DNA from: Xanthomonas cassavae CFBP 4642
GTDB lineage: Bacteria; Pseudomonadota; Gammaproteobacteria; Xanthomonadales; Xanthomonadaceae
Reading direction: 5' to 3'
Assembly: GCF_000454545.1 (NCBI RefSeq)
Contig: NZ_CM002139.1
Location: 3,840,849-3,904,848 of the forward strand
DNA length: 64,000 nucleotides
In this document: in pieces, positions 18,918-27,256 of the stretch
How the letters are laid out: every line of letters starts with the position of its first letter
Position numbering within the stretch: position 1 is the stretch's first letter
Program-made: the position numbers and the translations under genes
Notes under the pieces: generated by a model
What the model saw: only the letters and a program-made list of their open reading frames with translations
Databases searched by the model: none
What the model was told of the DNA's origin: nothing

Positions 18918-19742
18918 TCAGTAGGTCTTGGTCCAGGCCAGGATCAGTTCCCCTCGGCTTATCTTCAAATTGGGATCGTGCTCTGGATCAGCCAAATGTT
19001 TCGTCAGAATCCTGTTACGCATATATACATTGATCGTGCGATCGTTGACTTCCAGCAAGATGTAGACGTGATGACGCCCGTTTCCCGAGTAACCATGGAC
19101 CAAGAAGAACTCATCGATATCTTCTCTTGCAACGTTGTGCAGGATGAGATGACCCGGAAAGATCTTCTCGAAATCGATCTCGACGTAGCGCTCCACGCCA
19201 TCCATCGCGGTCCAGCGGATATCGACCGTCGACGGGAATCCGCGTGTCTCGAACTCTTCGGTGCTGCCGAAGCCGCCCCTCCAGTCATCTTTCCAGTTAG
19301 CCTTGTGAGGCTCGCCAGAAAATCTATCCAAGTCACTGGATGAATGCTGCTGCCGATCAAAAATGATGCTGCACCGCAGGGTGTGATAGCAGCGCGCATC
19401 GAACGAATAACTATCGAACCGCAGCGGCCACGGCTCGCGCGGCTTCTTCTTGAACGGATTGCGGAAATGGAACATGTCGGGGGCGCCAGGATCGGGGAGA
19501 GAGTCATGCAGCGCCACCGGCGCTTGGTTATCCAGTGTAGGACCCTGTTGCACCGGCTGCACCCAGGGTGCAGGTTTGGGCTTGCGCCTGACCTGCGCCG
19601 GTAGTCCATTGCGGGGCAGCGCACCAAGCTCGCGTACCGTGCGTTCGTTGATCAGTTGCAGGTCGCGCGGCAGCTGCGCGGCGTGCGCCTCCACAACACG
19701 GCGCGCCAAGGCGGCGTAACGGGATTCGGGGATATCGCCCAT
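18918..19742 (-). CDS. Unrecognised protein, candidate immunity or adaptor for the DUF2235 effector
   Basis: A 274-residue protein encoded 13 bp upstream of the effector gene, same strand, so the two are probably co-transcribed. I do not recognise a named domain. The first 65 residues are helical, followed by a proline-rich linker and a beta-rich C-terminal half containing RGGFGSTEEFETRGFP, RWTAMDGVERYVEI and ILLEVNDRTINVYMRN. No signal peptide, lipobox or membrane helix is visible. That argues against a standard periplasmic immunity protein and leaves open an adaptor or chaperone role. The function is inferred from position only. Confidence 0.7.
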   Translation of the reverse strand: MGDIPESRYAALARRVVEAHAAQLPRDLQLINERTVRELGALPRNGLPAQVRRKPKPAPWVQPVQQGPTLDNQAPVALHDSLPDPGAPDMFHFRNPFKKKPREPWPLRFDSYSFDARCYHTLRCSIIFDRQQHSSSDLDRFSGEPHKANWKDDWRGGFGSTEEFETRGFPSTVDIRWTAMDGVERYVEIDFEKIFPGHLILHNVAREDIDEFFLVHGYSGNGRHHVYILLEVNDRTINVYMRNRILTKHLADPEHDPNLKISRGELILAWTKTY

Positions 19743-19869
19743 ATGCGTTTCCTCGTGCAGATGTCGCGCGGGTAGCGGCTGGAACGGATGTTATCGCAAC
19801 ACTGCGAGCAGGGGGCTTGTGAGCATAGAGCGCCGCTGCTGGTGACGACTCCGCTGCAAGCCATGCCAT

Positions 19870-20006
19870 AGAGGATGTGATCGCCGACGCCACGCAGGTC
19901 AATGCGGCGATCGGGGACATGGTGCGCGAGGCACCGGATCGATCCCTGTGGATCCATCGCCGCTTCAAGCGTCGGCCCGGCGGGCGCAGCGCGTTCTATC
20001 ACTGAG
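19870..20006 (+). pseudogene. Duplicated 3' fragment of lpxL (repeat copy 2)
   Basis: The last 45 codons of an lpxL-like gene, open and ending in TGA, with no start or upstream body. It matches 14253-14389 without gaps (9 differences in 137 bp). Several differences are coding: GAG to GGG, CAA TAC to CGA TCC, and a final CGG to CAC. It sits just before the ligase gene. It probably marks the original or alternative right boundary of the effector cassette insertion. Confidence 0.9.
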
Positions 20007-20088
20007 CCGTCGCCGCAGGGCGAGCGGCTGATGACGCAGTGCGCGGACGCCATCGATCGCCGACAAGCGCAATCCGCAGGCAAACGCA

Positions 20089-21423
20089 TCAACCCGGCGG
20101 CGGCTGGTCTGCGTAGTCGTTGAGCAACGCGCCGGCATACAGGCCGGCCAACATCAGGCTCAGCCCGCCCCAGAAGCTGGAATAGAACGCCAGATGCGTG
20201 TTGAGCGGGAAGACAGTGGCCACCAACGCAATCATCGCCGGGCGCGCCTGCTCGCGCGCAGCAGCGCTCGAATAGCGCCACGCACGCCAGGCCTGCGCCG
20301 CGCCGGCCAGCCAGAGCAGCAGCCCGATCACCCCGGTTTCGGCCAGGATTTCCAGCACGATCTGATGCGCGTGGAACGCCGGGCCGTCGCCCCATGCCGG
20401 CGCCTGGGTCGGCGCCGGATTGCAGGCCGGATAGGCCTGCCGGAAGCCGCGCGCGCCCACACCATTGAGCGGATGCTCGCCAATCATGCACAGCGCCGCG
20501 CTCCAGATCTGCGCACGCCCGGACAAGGCCTGATCCACGCCCTGCTCGCCACCGCCGAACGCCAGCGCGGTGCGTTGGAGACGCTCACGCGCCTGCGGCG
20601 CCACCGCCACCACGCCGCCGGCCAGCAATACCCCGACCACCGCCGCCGCCAGCAGGCGGCGACCGCCCAGCAACTGCCAGCCGGACAGCACGACGATCAC
20701 CGCATAGGTGATCCACGAGGCGCGCGACCCGGCCAGCACCAGTACCACCCCGACGGCCGCCGCCCCGCCCACCCAGGCCCAGACAGTGCGTCGCCCCAGC
20801 GCCAGCAACAGGAACGGCGACAGGCTGGCCAGGGTCTGCCCGAACTTGAGATTGCACGGCCCCAGCACGCCGCTGAGGCGGTCCACCAGCGCCAGCTCCT
20901 GCGGCGTGCATAGCCCGTGCCCGCTGATCAGCTGCTTGAGTTGATCCAGCCCGAAGAACAGCGGGCTGCTGCCGATTACGGCCTGCATCAGCGCATCCAG
21001 CGTCCATACCCCGCCGATCACGGCCAGGCCGGTGAAGGTGCGGCGGCGCCGCTGCGCATTGGCCACCGCAATCGCGCACAGCCACATGAAAGGCAGGTAG
21101 CGCAGGTCGGTAGCAGACTTGCGCAGTGCACGCCCGGCATCCACCGCATCGAAGGCCGACAGCATCTGCGGCAGCCAGTACGCGAAGAACAGCACGCTGG
21201 TCAGCGCCCAGGCCGCACCGCTGAGCAGGCCGGTGCCGCCGCGAAAACGCGCGTGCAACAAGCGGTACGCCGCGAATACCGCGCCCAGCGACAGCACCGT
21301 TTCGGCCAGGCCCGGCGTAGGCCACAGCGCAACGAACAGGATCACCCACAGCGGCGCCCAGCGGCCTGCGTCGGGGCTCAACATGGGCGCGCGCGCCGTG
21401 GCGTCAGCGGCAGAGTTCGTCAT
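20089..21423 (-). CDS. O-antigen ligase/polymerase-like membrane protein (Wzy_C/WaaL)
   Basis: A 444-residue polytopic membrane protein with about ten to twelve hydrophobic segments. It has the Wzy_C hallmark in a large periplasmic loop (HPLNGVGARGFRQAYP, then AFHAHQIVLEILAETGVIGLL). Such proteins join O-antigen to lipid A-core (WaaL) or polymerise glycans. It lies near waaA and lpxL and overlaps the upstream glycosyltransferase gene by 20 bp, which supports a lipopolysaccharide role. Ligase and polymerase cannot be separated from sequence alone. Confidence 0.88.
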   Translation of the reverse strand: MTNSAADATARAPMLSPDAGRWAPLWVILFVALWPTPGLAETVLSLGAVFAAYRLLHARFRGGTGLLSGAAWALTSVLFFAYWLPQMLSAFDAVDAGRALRKSATDLRYLPFMWLCAIAVANAQRRRRTFTGLAVIGGVWTLDALMQAVIGSSPLFFGLDQLKQLISGHGLCTPQELALVDRLSGVLGPCNLKFGQTLASLSPFLLLALGRRTVWAWVGGAAAVGVVLVLAGSRASWITYAVIVVLSGWQLLGGRRLLAAAVVGVLLAGGVVAVAPQARERLQRTALAFGGGEQGVDQALSGRAQIWSAALCMIGEHPLNGVGARGFRQAYPACNPAPTQAPAWGDGPAFHAHQIVLEILAETGVIGLLLWLAGAAQAWRAWRYSSAAAREQARPAMIALVATVFPLNTHLAFYSSFWGGLSLMLAGLYAGALLNDYADQPPPG

Positions 21424-22516
21424 AGACCTTCAAGGTGGCCACTTGCATGGCCGGCAATGTATAGGGAATCACCGCAGGCGCAGCGGGCGCCTGCTGCAGC
21501 AGGGCCAGCGCCTGCGCGCACAGGGCCTGGGCATCGAAGGGCGTCACCGCGCCGCCGGGCTGCAGCTCGGCCAGCAGTTCGCCCACCCCGCCATGCGCCC
21601 AGCCCAGCACCGGCCGCCCGACAGCCAGGGCCTCGACCACGGTGCGGCCGAAGGCCTCCGGCTTGCGCGACAGCTGCAGCACCAGATCGCTGGCGGCGTA
21701 GGCGTCGGCGATGCGCGCCGTCGGCTCGGTGAACGCGACGGCCTCGGCCACGCCCAACCGGACCGCCTCGGCCTCCAGTTCGCGTAGATACGCCTCGCGT
21801 CCGGGCTCGCGCGCCCCGGGCAGCCATAGCCAGGCCGGCACGCCGGCAGCGCGGACATCGGCCAGCAGGTGCAGGCCGTCGGCATGCCCTTTCAGGCGGG
21901 TACCGCGGCCAGGCAGCAACAGCAGCGGCGCCTCGGCCGGCAAGCCGGGCAACAGGGTCTGGACCCAGGCACGTGCACGTCGATCCGGCTGCAGACATCG
22001 CGGAAACTGGGCGATGTCCACGCCGCGCGGAATCGTGCGCAGGCGCGCCGGATCGGTGTGCGGATAGTGCGTACCCACGTAGTCGCACACCGTGCGCGAC
22101 ACGCAGATGACCCGCTCGCCATAAGTCATCACCGCGCTGTAGCGGCTGGGCGAGTTGAGCCCGTGCACGGTGGTGACCAGGCGCGGACGCATTGCGGCAT
22201 CCATTCCGCGCAGCGCGTACCAGCCCAGCCAGGCCGGCAGCCGCGAGCGTGCATGCACGATATCGGCCCCCAGCTCGGCGAACAGCCGGCGCAGGCCAAC
22301 CACATGCCGCAGCGTCAGCAGCGACTTGCGGCCGATGTCCAGAGTGAGATGTTCGCCACCGGCGTCCAGCAGCGGCTGGACCAGGCGCCCGCCGGCCGAC
22401 ACGACCACGGCGCGATGGCCGGCGCGCACCAGCGCAGCGGCGATTTCCAGGGTGGAGCGCTCGACGCCACCGGACTGCAGCGCCGGCAGCAGTTGCACCA
22501 CGGTCAGGCGGTGCAT
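21404..22516 (-). CDS. GT4-family glycosyltransferase
   Basis: A 370-residue GT-B fold enzyme, probably acting on lipopolysaccharide core or another surface glycan at the cytoplasmic face of the membrane. The N domain has LLPALQSGGVERSTLEIA. The C domain has PGRGTRLKGH and the nucleotide-sugar motif KPEAFGRTVVEALAVGRPV, an EX7E arrangement. The stop overlaps the ligase start by 20 bp. Donor and acceptor are unknown. Confidence 0.9.
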   Translation of the reverse strand: MHRLTVVQLLPALQSGGVERSTLEIAAALVRAGHRAVVVSAGGRLVQPLLDAGGEHLTLDIGRKSLLTLRHVVGLRRLFAELGADIVHARSRLPAWLGWYALRGMDAAMRPRLVTTVHGLNSPSRYSAVMTYGERVICVSRTVCDYVGTHYPHTDPARLRTIPRGVDIAQFPRCLQPDRRARAWVQTLLPGLPAEAPLLLLPGRGTRLKGHADGLHLLADVRAAGVPAWLWLPGAREPGREAYLRELEAEAVRLGVAEAVAFTEPTARIADAYAASDLVLQLSRKPEAFGRTVVEALAVGRPVLGWAHGGVGELLAELQPGGAVTPFDAQALCAQALALLQQAPAAPAVIPYTLPAMQVATLKVYDELCR

Positions 22517-22526
22517 CGGCCAGTAA

Positions 22527-22724
22527 TCAGTCGGCCAGCACGAACAACGCGCCGCAATACGGGCACTTGGCTTCGCAGTTGGGCTCGTCCTCGATCGGCA
22601 GGTACACGCGCGGATGCGAATTCCACAGCGCCATCTGCGGCGTCGGGCAGCTCAGCGGCAGATCGCCGCGGTGCACGGTGTAACGCGTTTGCGCATTGGC
22701 GGGCGCGGTGGCGGTCTGGCTCAT
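22527..22724 (-). CDS. Small zinc-finger (CHCC) protein
   Basis: A 65-residue protein with C26, H37, C54 and C57 in the zf-CHCC arrangement (LSCPTPQMALWNSHPRV, then CPYCGALF). Related domains occur in mitochondrial complex I subunit NDUFS6 and in short bacterial proteins of unclear function. It sits 10 bp upstream of the glycosyltransferase gene on the same strand, so co-transcription is likely. Confidence 0.88.
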   Translation of the reverse strand: MSQTATAPANAQTRYTVHRGDLPLSCPTPQMALWNSHPRVYLPIEDEPNCEAKCPYCGALFVLAD

Positions 22725-22784
22725 GGCGGTGCTGACAAAAAGGTTGACCGGCCAATTCTAGCAGTACCGCGCCGCGGCCTCGCG

Positions 22785-24896
22785 CTAAACCAGCGCCGGC
22801 GCGGGGGCTGCGAACGCCTCGCAGGGCGATTGCTGCCGCAGTTCCTGCACGATGCGCCCCTGCTCCATCACTAGCACCCGATCCGCGCTGGCGATCGTTT
22901 CCGGGCGATGGGCCACGATCACCTTGGTCAGCGCCAGCTGCTGGATCGCAGCATTGACCAGTCGCTCGCGCATCACGTCCAGGTGGCTGGTCGCCTCGTC
23001 CAGGATCAGCAACTGCGGCTGGCGATACAGCGCACGCGCCAGGATCAGCCGTTGCTTCTGCCCTCCAGACAAGGAACTGCCCATGTCGCCGATCAGGCCG
23101 TGGTAGCCCATCGGCATCGCGGCGATGTCGTCGTGCACGGCCGCCAACCGCGCCGCCGCCTCGATCCGCGCAAGATCGAACTCCGGATCGAAGAAGCTGA
23201 TGTTGTCGGCGATGCTGCCGGCAAACAGTTGGTCGTCCTGCATCACCGCACCGACCATCGCGCGCATATTGCGCGGACCGAGCTTGTGCAGGTCGTGGCC
23301 ACCGATGCGGATCACGCCCTCAGTCGGGAGGAGCAGACCCAGCAGCAGTTTCAACAACGTGGTCTTGCCGCATCCTGACGGACCAATGATTGCCACCGAC
23401 TCGCCCGCCTCGATCGCAAAGCTGCAATCCTTGAGCACCCACGGTTCACTTTCGGCATAACGGAAGGAGAGTCCTTCCACCGCAATGCGCGGCTGGGCAG
23501 GCGGCGAAGCCTCCGGAAGCGCGTGGTCGGTTTCCGGCGCGGCCAGCACGATGTCGGCCAGGCGCTCGCCGTGCAGGCGCAGCATGCGGAATTCGATCCA
23601 CTTGTCGATCAGGCCGCTCACCCGCGTGGCGAATTGGTCCTTATAGGCCAGATAGGCGACCAGCATGCCGACCGAGAACACGTTGTCCAGTGCCAGCATG
23701 GCACCGATCCAGATCACCGCGATGCGTTCCAGGCCGAACACTAGTTGGCTGGCAGTACTGAATCCCAGACCCATGCGGGCCAGCCCGACTTCCTGGTTGA
23801 CGGTGTCGTTGAGCAGGTTGTCGTAGCGCGCGCGGCGCTGCGACTCCTCACCGGCCACTTTCAGGCTCTGCATGCCGCGCAGCGATTCCAGCAGATGTGT
23901 CTGCTGCCTGGCCGCGGCAACCAATTGCTGCTCGGTGCGATCGCGCACCGGACGATAGGCGATCGCGCGGATGCCCAAGTACAGCGCGACCGCCAGCAGC
24001 GTCACCAGCGCGAGCTTCCAGCTGTAGACCAGCATCAATGCCAGGGTGACCAGCGCCATCATTCCGTCGATGATGGCCTCGACGAAACTGGTGGTCAGCG
24101 TCCGCTGGATCGTCTGCACCGATGCCATCCGCGATGTCACATCGCCCAGATGCCGTTTCTCGAAGAAATCCAGCGGCAACTTCATCAGATGGGCGAATAC
24201 GTTGCCCATCCACTGCAGGCCCAACCTGGAGGACAGATACACTACCGACCAGCCACGAAGCAGTCCGATGCCGATCTGCAGCAGCAACGCCAAACCGAAT
24301 CCCAGGCCGACCACCACCAGTAGGTCGCGGTCGCCCGAGACCAGCACCTGGTCCACCACCCACTGTATGTAGAACGGCGTCAGGATGACGAATACCTGCA
24401 ACGCACAGGACAGCAGCAGTATCTGCGCAAGCGCGCTCCAGAGTCCTCGGATCGGTCCGGTGAGTTGGTGCGCTGACACCGACGCTGCCGCCCTCTGCGG
24501 CTTGAATTCGGCAGTTGGCGTCAGTTCCAGCGCCACGCCGGTGAAGTGCTGGGACACCTCATCCAGCAACAGCGTGCGCTCGCCGACGGCCGGATCAAGG
24601 ACCGTCGCTTTGGACTTGCCGACCTTGGCCAGCACCACGAAATGATTGAGATCCCAGTGCAGGATGCACGGCAGCTTGAGCTGACCCAGATGCTCCATGT
24701 CCAGACGCAGCGGACGGGTGGCAAAGCCCAGTTGCTGCGCGATATGAAGAAGCTGATTTAACTTCACCCCTTTAAGAGAGGATGGGTAGCAGCGCCGAAT
24801 CTCGGAAAGGCCGATCTTTTTTCCATGAACATCTGCAATCATGGCAAGCGACGCCAAGCCGCATTCCGTTGCCTCGGATTGCAATATCACATTCAT
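22785..24896 (-). CDS. Peptidase-containing ABC exporter for a microcin/bacteriocin (CvaB-like)
   Basis: A 703-residue PCAT transporter that should cut double-glycine-type leaders and export the peptides across the inner membrane. The N-terminal C39 peptidase has Q6, catalytic C12 (ATECGLASL), H85 (WDLNHFVVL) and D101 (LDPAVGE). A six-helix transmembrane domain follows (about 155-430). The ATPase has Walker A GPSGCGKTT, signature LSGGQKQR and Walker B LLILDEATSHLD. ATG 24896 was chosen because the frame upstream offers only a TTG. It is the last gene of the module containing two precursor peptides and a CvaA-like adaptor. Its N-terminal part lies in AT-rich DNA. Confidence 0.94.
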   Translation of the reverse strand: MNVILQSEATECGLASLAMIADVHGKKIGLSEIRRCYPSSLKGVKLNQLLHIAQQLGFATRPLRLDMEHLGQLKLPCILHWDLNHFVVLAKVGKSKATVLDPAVGERTLLLDEVSQHFTGVALELTPTAEFKPQRAAASVSAHQLTGPIRGLWSALAQILLLSCALQVFVILTPFYIQWVVDQVLVSGDRDLLVVVGLGFGLALLLQIGIGLLRGWSVVYLSSRLGLQWMGNVFAHLMKLPLDFFEKRHLGDVTSRMASVQTIQRTLTTSFVEAIIDGMMALVTLALMLVYSWKLALVTLLAVALYLGIRAIAYRPVRDRTEQQLVAAARQQTHLLESLRGMQSLKVAGEESQRRARYDNLLNDTVNQEVGLARMGLGFSTASQLVFGLERIAVIWIGAMLALDNVFSVGMLVAYLAYKDQFATRVSGLIDKWIEFRMLRLHGERLADIVLAAPETDHALPEASPPAQPRIAVEGLSFRYAESEPWVLKDCSFAIEAGESVAIIGPSGCGKTTLLKLLLGLLLPTEGVIRIGGHDLHKLGPRNMRAMVGAVMQDDQLFAGSIADNISFFDPEFDLARIEAAARLAAVHDDIAAMPMGYHGLIGDMGSSLSGGQKQRLILARALYRQPQLLILDEATSHLDVMRERLVNAAIQQLALTKVIVAHRPETIASADRVLVMEQGRIVQELRQQSPCEAFAAPAPALV

Positions 24897-25015
24897 GTAT
24901 TTTATAATCCGCCAATTCAAAATTAATAAAAATTCTAAAATTTTTACAGTTTTTGAAAAAATAGATAAAATTTCTCGCGCCCTTCAGCGCCTTGCCGCAA
25001 TGTTCTTAATAACAT

Positions 25016-25240
25016 TTAAATTTTATTTTTACGCTCCAGAATTTTTTGCCTCGCATCCACCAATCGAGCAATAGTAATTACAATGGCCGCGAAACATGCA
25101 ACTAGCAAAATAGAATTATTTCCCGTAGCGGCTAGAATCGCCAGACTAGCAAGGCAGATTGCGAATTTTTTTTGGTCAATGCCGTGGATCTTCATTTCCC
25201 ACCACCATTTAATTGAATTAATCTTAAATACAAAATCCAT
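25016..25240 (-). CDS. Small two-helix membrane protein, candidate immunity protein
   Basis: A 74-residue protein with two hydrophobic segments (FAICLASLAILAATG and ILLVACFAAIVITIARLV) and a basic tail (RQKILERKNKI). It lies between the precursor peptides and the exporter, in the AT-rich module, where microcin and bacteriocin loci usually carry the self-protection gene. A second in-frame ATG at 25195 has a GGTGGGA-like site just upstream and would give a 59-residue protein. No family is recognised; the immunity role is inferred from position and topology. Confidence 0.6.
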   Translation of the reverse strand: MDFVFKINSIKWWWEMKIHGIDQKKFAICLASLAILAATGNNSILLVACFAAIVITIARLVDARQKILERKNKI

Positions 25241-25267
25241 TCATAGAACCAGGCTCCATCCCTTATA

Positions 25268-25295
25268 GGAAGAGGCGGCGAATCCCGCCTCTTCC
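25268..25295. terminator. Strong hairpin after the precursor peptides
   Basis: GGAAGAGGCGG (25268-25278) and CCGCCTCTTCC (25285-25295) form a perfect 11-bp GC-rich stem with a 6-nt loop, 14 bp past the stop of the 64-residue peptide gene. No T-run follows on the minus strand. It may be a partial terminator or an RNA-stabilising 3' structure that lets precursors be expressed above the exporter. Confidence 0.6.
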
Positions 25296-25309
25296 CTAAG
25301 CACACCCAG

Positions 25310-25504
25310 TTAGGTCGCTTGCATAAAGTGCCCAATGATCGCGCCATGGATTCCGCCACTCACGGCGCCAGCGAAAGCGCCGACAGGGCCACCTACTAAG
25401 AACCCGATAGCAGCACCAGCGGTAACGCCAGCAGCGAACCCGTTTGAGGCGCCCTCACCTGCACCATCGACGTTGATAACCTCAGCAGCATCAAGTTCAC
25501 GCAT
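25310..25504 (-). CDS. Microcin/bacteriocin precursor peptide 1
   Basis: A 64-residue peptide. The leader MRELDAAEVINVDGA fits the double-glycine consensus with cleavage after GA: L at -12, E at -8, V at -7, V at -4, G at -2 and A at -1. The predicted core of about 49 residues is rich in Gly and Ala with stacked GxxxG motifs (GFAAGVTAGAAIG; GPVGAFAGAVSGG) and ends HGAIIGHFMQAT. This suits a membrane-inserting class II microcin or one half of a two-peptide bacteriocin. The start has a good AAGGGA ribosome-binding site. The exporter with a C39 peptidase lies just downstream. Confidence 0.88.
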   Translation of the reverse strand: MRELDAAEVINVDGAGEGASNGFAAGVTAGAAIGFLVGGPVGAFAGAVSGGIHGAIIGHFMQAT

Positions 25505-25543
25505 TTTTAATGTCCCTTGTAAAATATTGAATTTAATCTTACA

Positions 25544-25723
25544 TCACAAAAGATACAGAGCAACGCCGATTGCGCCACCAACTATCGCACCACCAGCTGC
25601 TCCTGCTGGGCCGAAAGCGAGGCCACCTGCGAAACCACCTGCACCAGCACCTGTAAGAAAAGCTGTTGTTGCGCCACCTTCGCCGTCAACATCAAAAGTT
25701 TCCTCGACAGTCAATTCACGCAT
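25544..25723 (-). CDS. Microcin/bacteriocin precursor peptide 2
   Basis: A 59-residue peptide that is short enough to be missed by ORF length cut-offs. The leader MRELTVEETFDVDGEGG shares MREL, E8 and VDG at the same positions as peptide 1; cleavage could follow GE or the later GG. The core is Gly/Ala-rich (TGAGAGGFAGGLAFGPAG, then GGAIVGGAIGVALYLL) with repeated GxxxG. The start has a clear AAGGGG site five bases upstream. It lies 39 bp before peptide 1 on the same strand, so the two are co-expressed and may act as a pair. Confidence 0.82.
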   Translation of the reverse strand: MRELTVEETFDVDGEGGATTAFLTGAGAGGFAGGLAFGPAGAAGGAIVGGAIGVALYLL

Positions 25724-25809
25724 ACTTATCCCCTTAAATTAAGCGCACACAGCCTGTGTGCCTGGAGCTGGACGTTACCAGCAATTCACTGTCCCATCCA
25801 ATGCTGCAG

Positions 25810-27057
25810 TCATCGGCCGAACACAGTTCCCCTGATTGAGTAGACAGGTTCAAGTACCCACTCAAAAAATGATCTCGACTCACCAAGAATGTCCGCATCC
25901 ACAAGCATTCCTGGCTTTAATTGCTCAGAATTTCCGTACGCATCAACAGTTTGCTTCTTTAAGGCAACCGTTATTCTGTACATCGGTTCACGCGCCTCCG
26001 TCGCTTGATTCGTTTCAAATGTACTGCGACTGATCCGAGAAACGCGACCTTCATGGTGGCCAAATTTCTGATACGGATACGCTTGATATCTCAACAATAC
26101 CTTATCCATTGGCTCAATGAAGCCAATTGCTTTGCTTGGAACCAGCAATTCAGCTTCCAAAACGCCATCCCCCGGCAATACACTCATCAGGGATTGACCG
26201 TTCTGTACAGCTTGTCCGGATTTTACTTGCTGGACCGACACTACCCCAGCCGCAGGAGCAATTACCGCAAGTTCGCCGCGTGCGATATTCTCAACTTTCT
26301 CTTGTTCAAGCGATGCAAGATCCCGCTGGAAATTTGCATAATCTGCTTGACTTTCACTCGGCAACTCTTCAAGCGCCTGCATTATCTGGTCAATCAATCT
26401 ACGCGTAGATATTGCTTGCCTCTGCAGAGATTGCATCTCACTTTGCTGTGTTAACGCCACTGATTGCTGCTGCTTTATTTGTAGAATACTGACATATCTG
26501 TCATCCTCAAGCAGACGCAAGCGATCAACCGTCTCCTGAGCAATCCTGATTTGGTCTTTGCGGGTCGATATTTCGCGTCCTATTTGACGAAGCTCGCTTC
26601 GAGCATTCGCCAACTGATCAGTTAGTCCGTTATGCTTTGCTTCGAACTGCCTTCGCCTGGCTGTCCGAGCATCCTCCAAACTCAAGACCTTCCGTCCCAA
26701 GCGCGATTCAATTGCTGCGAGCGTGTCGCCATCGGTGGTTGTGGCGCGAGGCATCGTCAGTACAGCCACGACCTGACCTGCTTGCACCCGATCGCCCTCG
26801 GCTGCATAGATTCGCGAAATGAAGCCGCTTGTAGGCGCCACCACTATTGCCATTCCGTTTACAGGAACTAGCTGGCCGCCGACATGCGAGCGACGCGTGT
26901 ATTTACCAAATACGAGCAGAAGAACCACAACAAGAGCTAGCATAGCAGCGCTTATTGCAAGCACCCAAAGCTTTGTAGGCTGAACCAGGGAAATGGAGCC
27001 CAGCCACCCTGCGCGCTTAGCCTCCAATACTTCATTACGGAAAAGATCTGACGGCAT
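25810..27057 (-). CDS. HlyD/CvaA-type membrane fusion protein
   Basis: Periplasmic adaptor linking the peptidase ABC exporter to an outer membrane channel. The 415 residues include one membrane helix (about 28-50, VLAISAAMLALVVVLLLVFG), lipoyl-like half-motifs (VVAPTSGFISRIYAAEGDRV and LAVIAPAAGVVSVQQV), a coiled-coil hairpin (about 125-260) and a C-terminal beta domain. It is the first gene of the module, with AT-rich codon use unlike its flanking genes. TolC at 10.5 kb is the likely outer membrane partner. Confidence 0.92.
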   Translation of the reverse strand: MPSDLFRNEVLEAKRAGWLGSISLVQPTKLWVLAISAAMLALVVVLLLVFGKYTRRSHVGGQLVPVNGMAIVVAPTSGFISRIYAAEGDRVQAGQVVAVLTMPRATTTDGDTLAAIESRLGRKVLSLEDARTARRRQFEAKHNGLTDQLANARSELRQIGREISTRKDQIRIAQETVDRLRLLEDDRYVSILQIKQQQSVALTQQSEMQSLQRQAISTRRLIDQIMQALEELPSESQADYANFQRDLASLEQEKVENIARGELAVIAPAAGVVSVQQVKSGQAVQNGQSLMSVLPGDGVLEAELLVPSKAIGFIEPMDKVLLRYQAYPYQKFGHHEGRVSRISRSTFETNQATEAREPMYRITVALKKQTVDAYGNSEQLKPGMLVDADILGESRSFFEWVLEPVYSIRGTVFGR

Positions 27058-27256
27058 TTTCTACAACACTTCCCCTGTTGTGGCGAAACTGGCGACCTAC
27101 CAACATTCGAGGTACTCCGAACGTCGTCACCTTATGCTCGTATTAGCATCTTGAATGCGCGTCAGATCAAGAGTCTTGCTGTGCCAGACTCAACAGTCGC
27201 CATCTTCAATGTTGTGCAGAACCAACATCGGATTGCGATCGCAGCCTTACCACACA

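Noticed and set aside
22785..24920. Upstream TTG start for the C39 exporter
   Set aside because: The ATG eight codons later gives the normal PCAT N-terminus with the conserved Gln and Cys correctly spaced.
25335..25742. Proline/alanine-rich plus-strand frame (135 codons)
   Set aside because: It is the reverse complement of the two Gly/Ala-rich precursor peptides, which have leaders and ribosome-binding sites on the minus strand.
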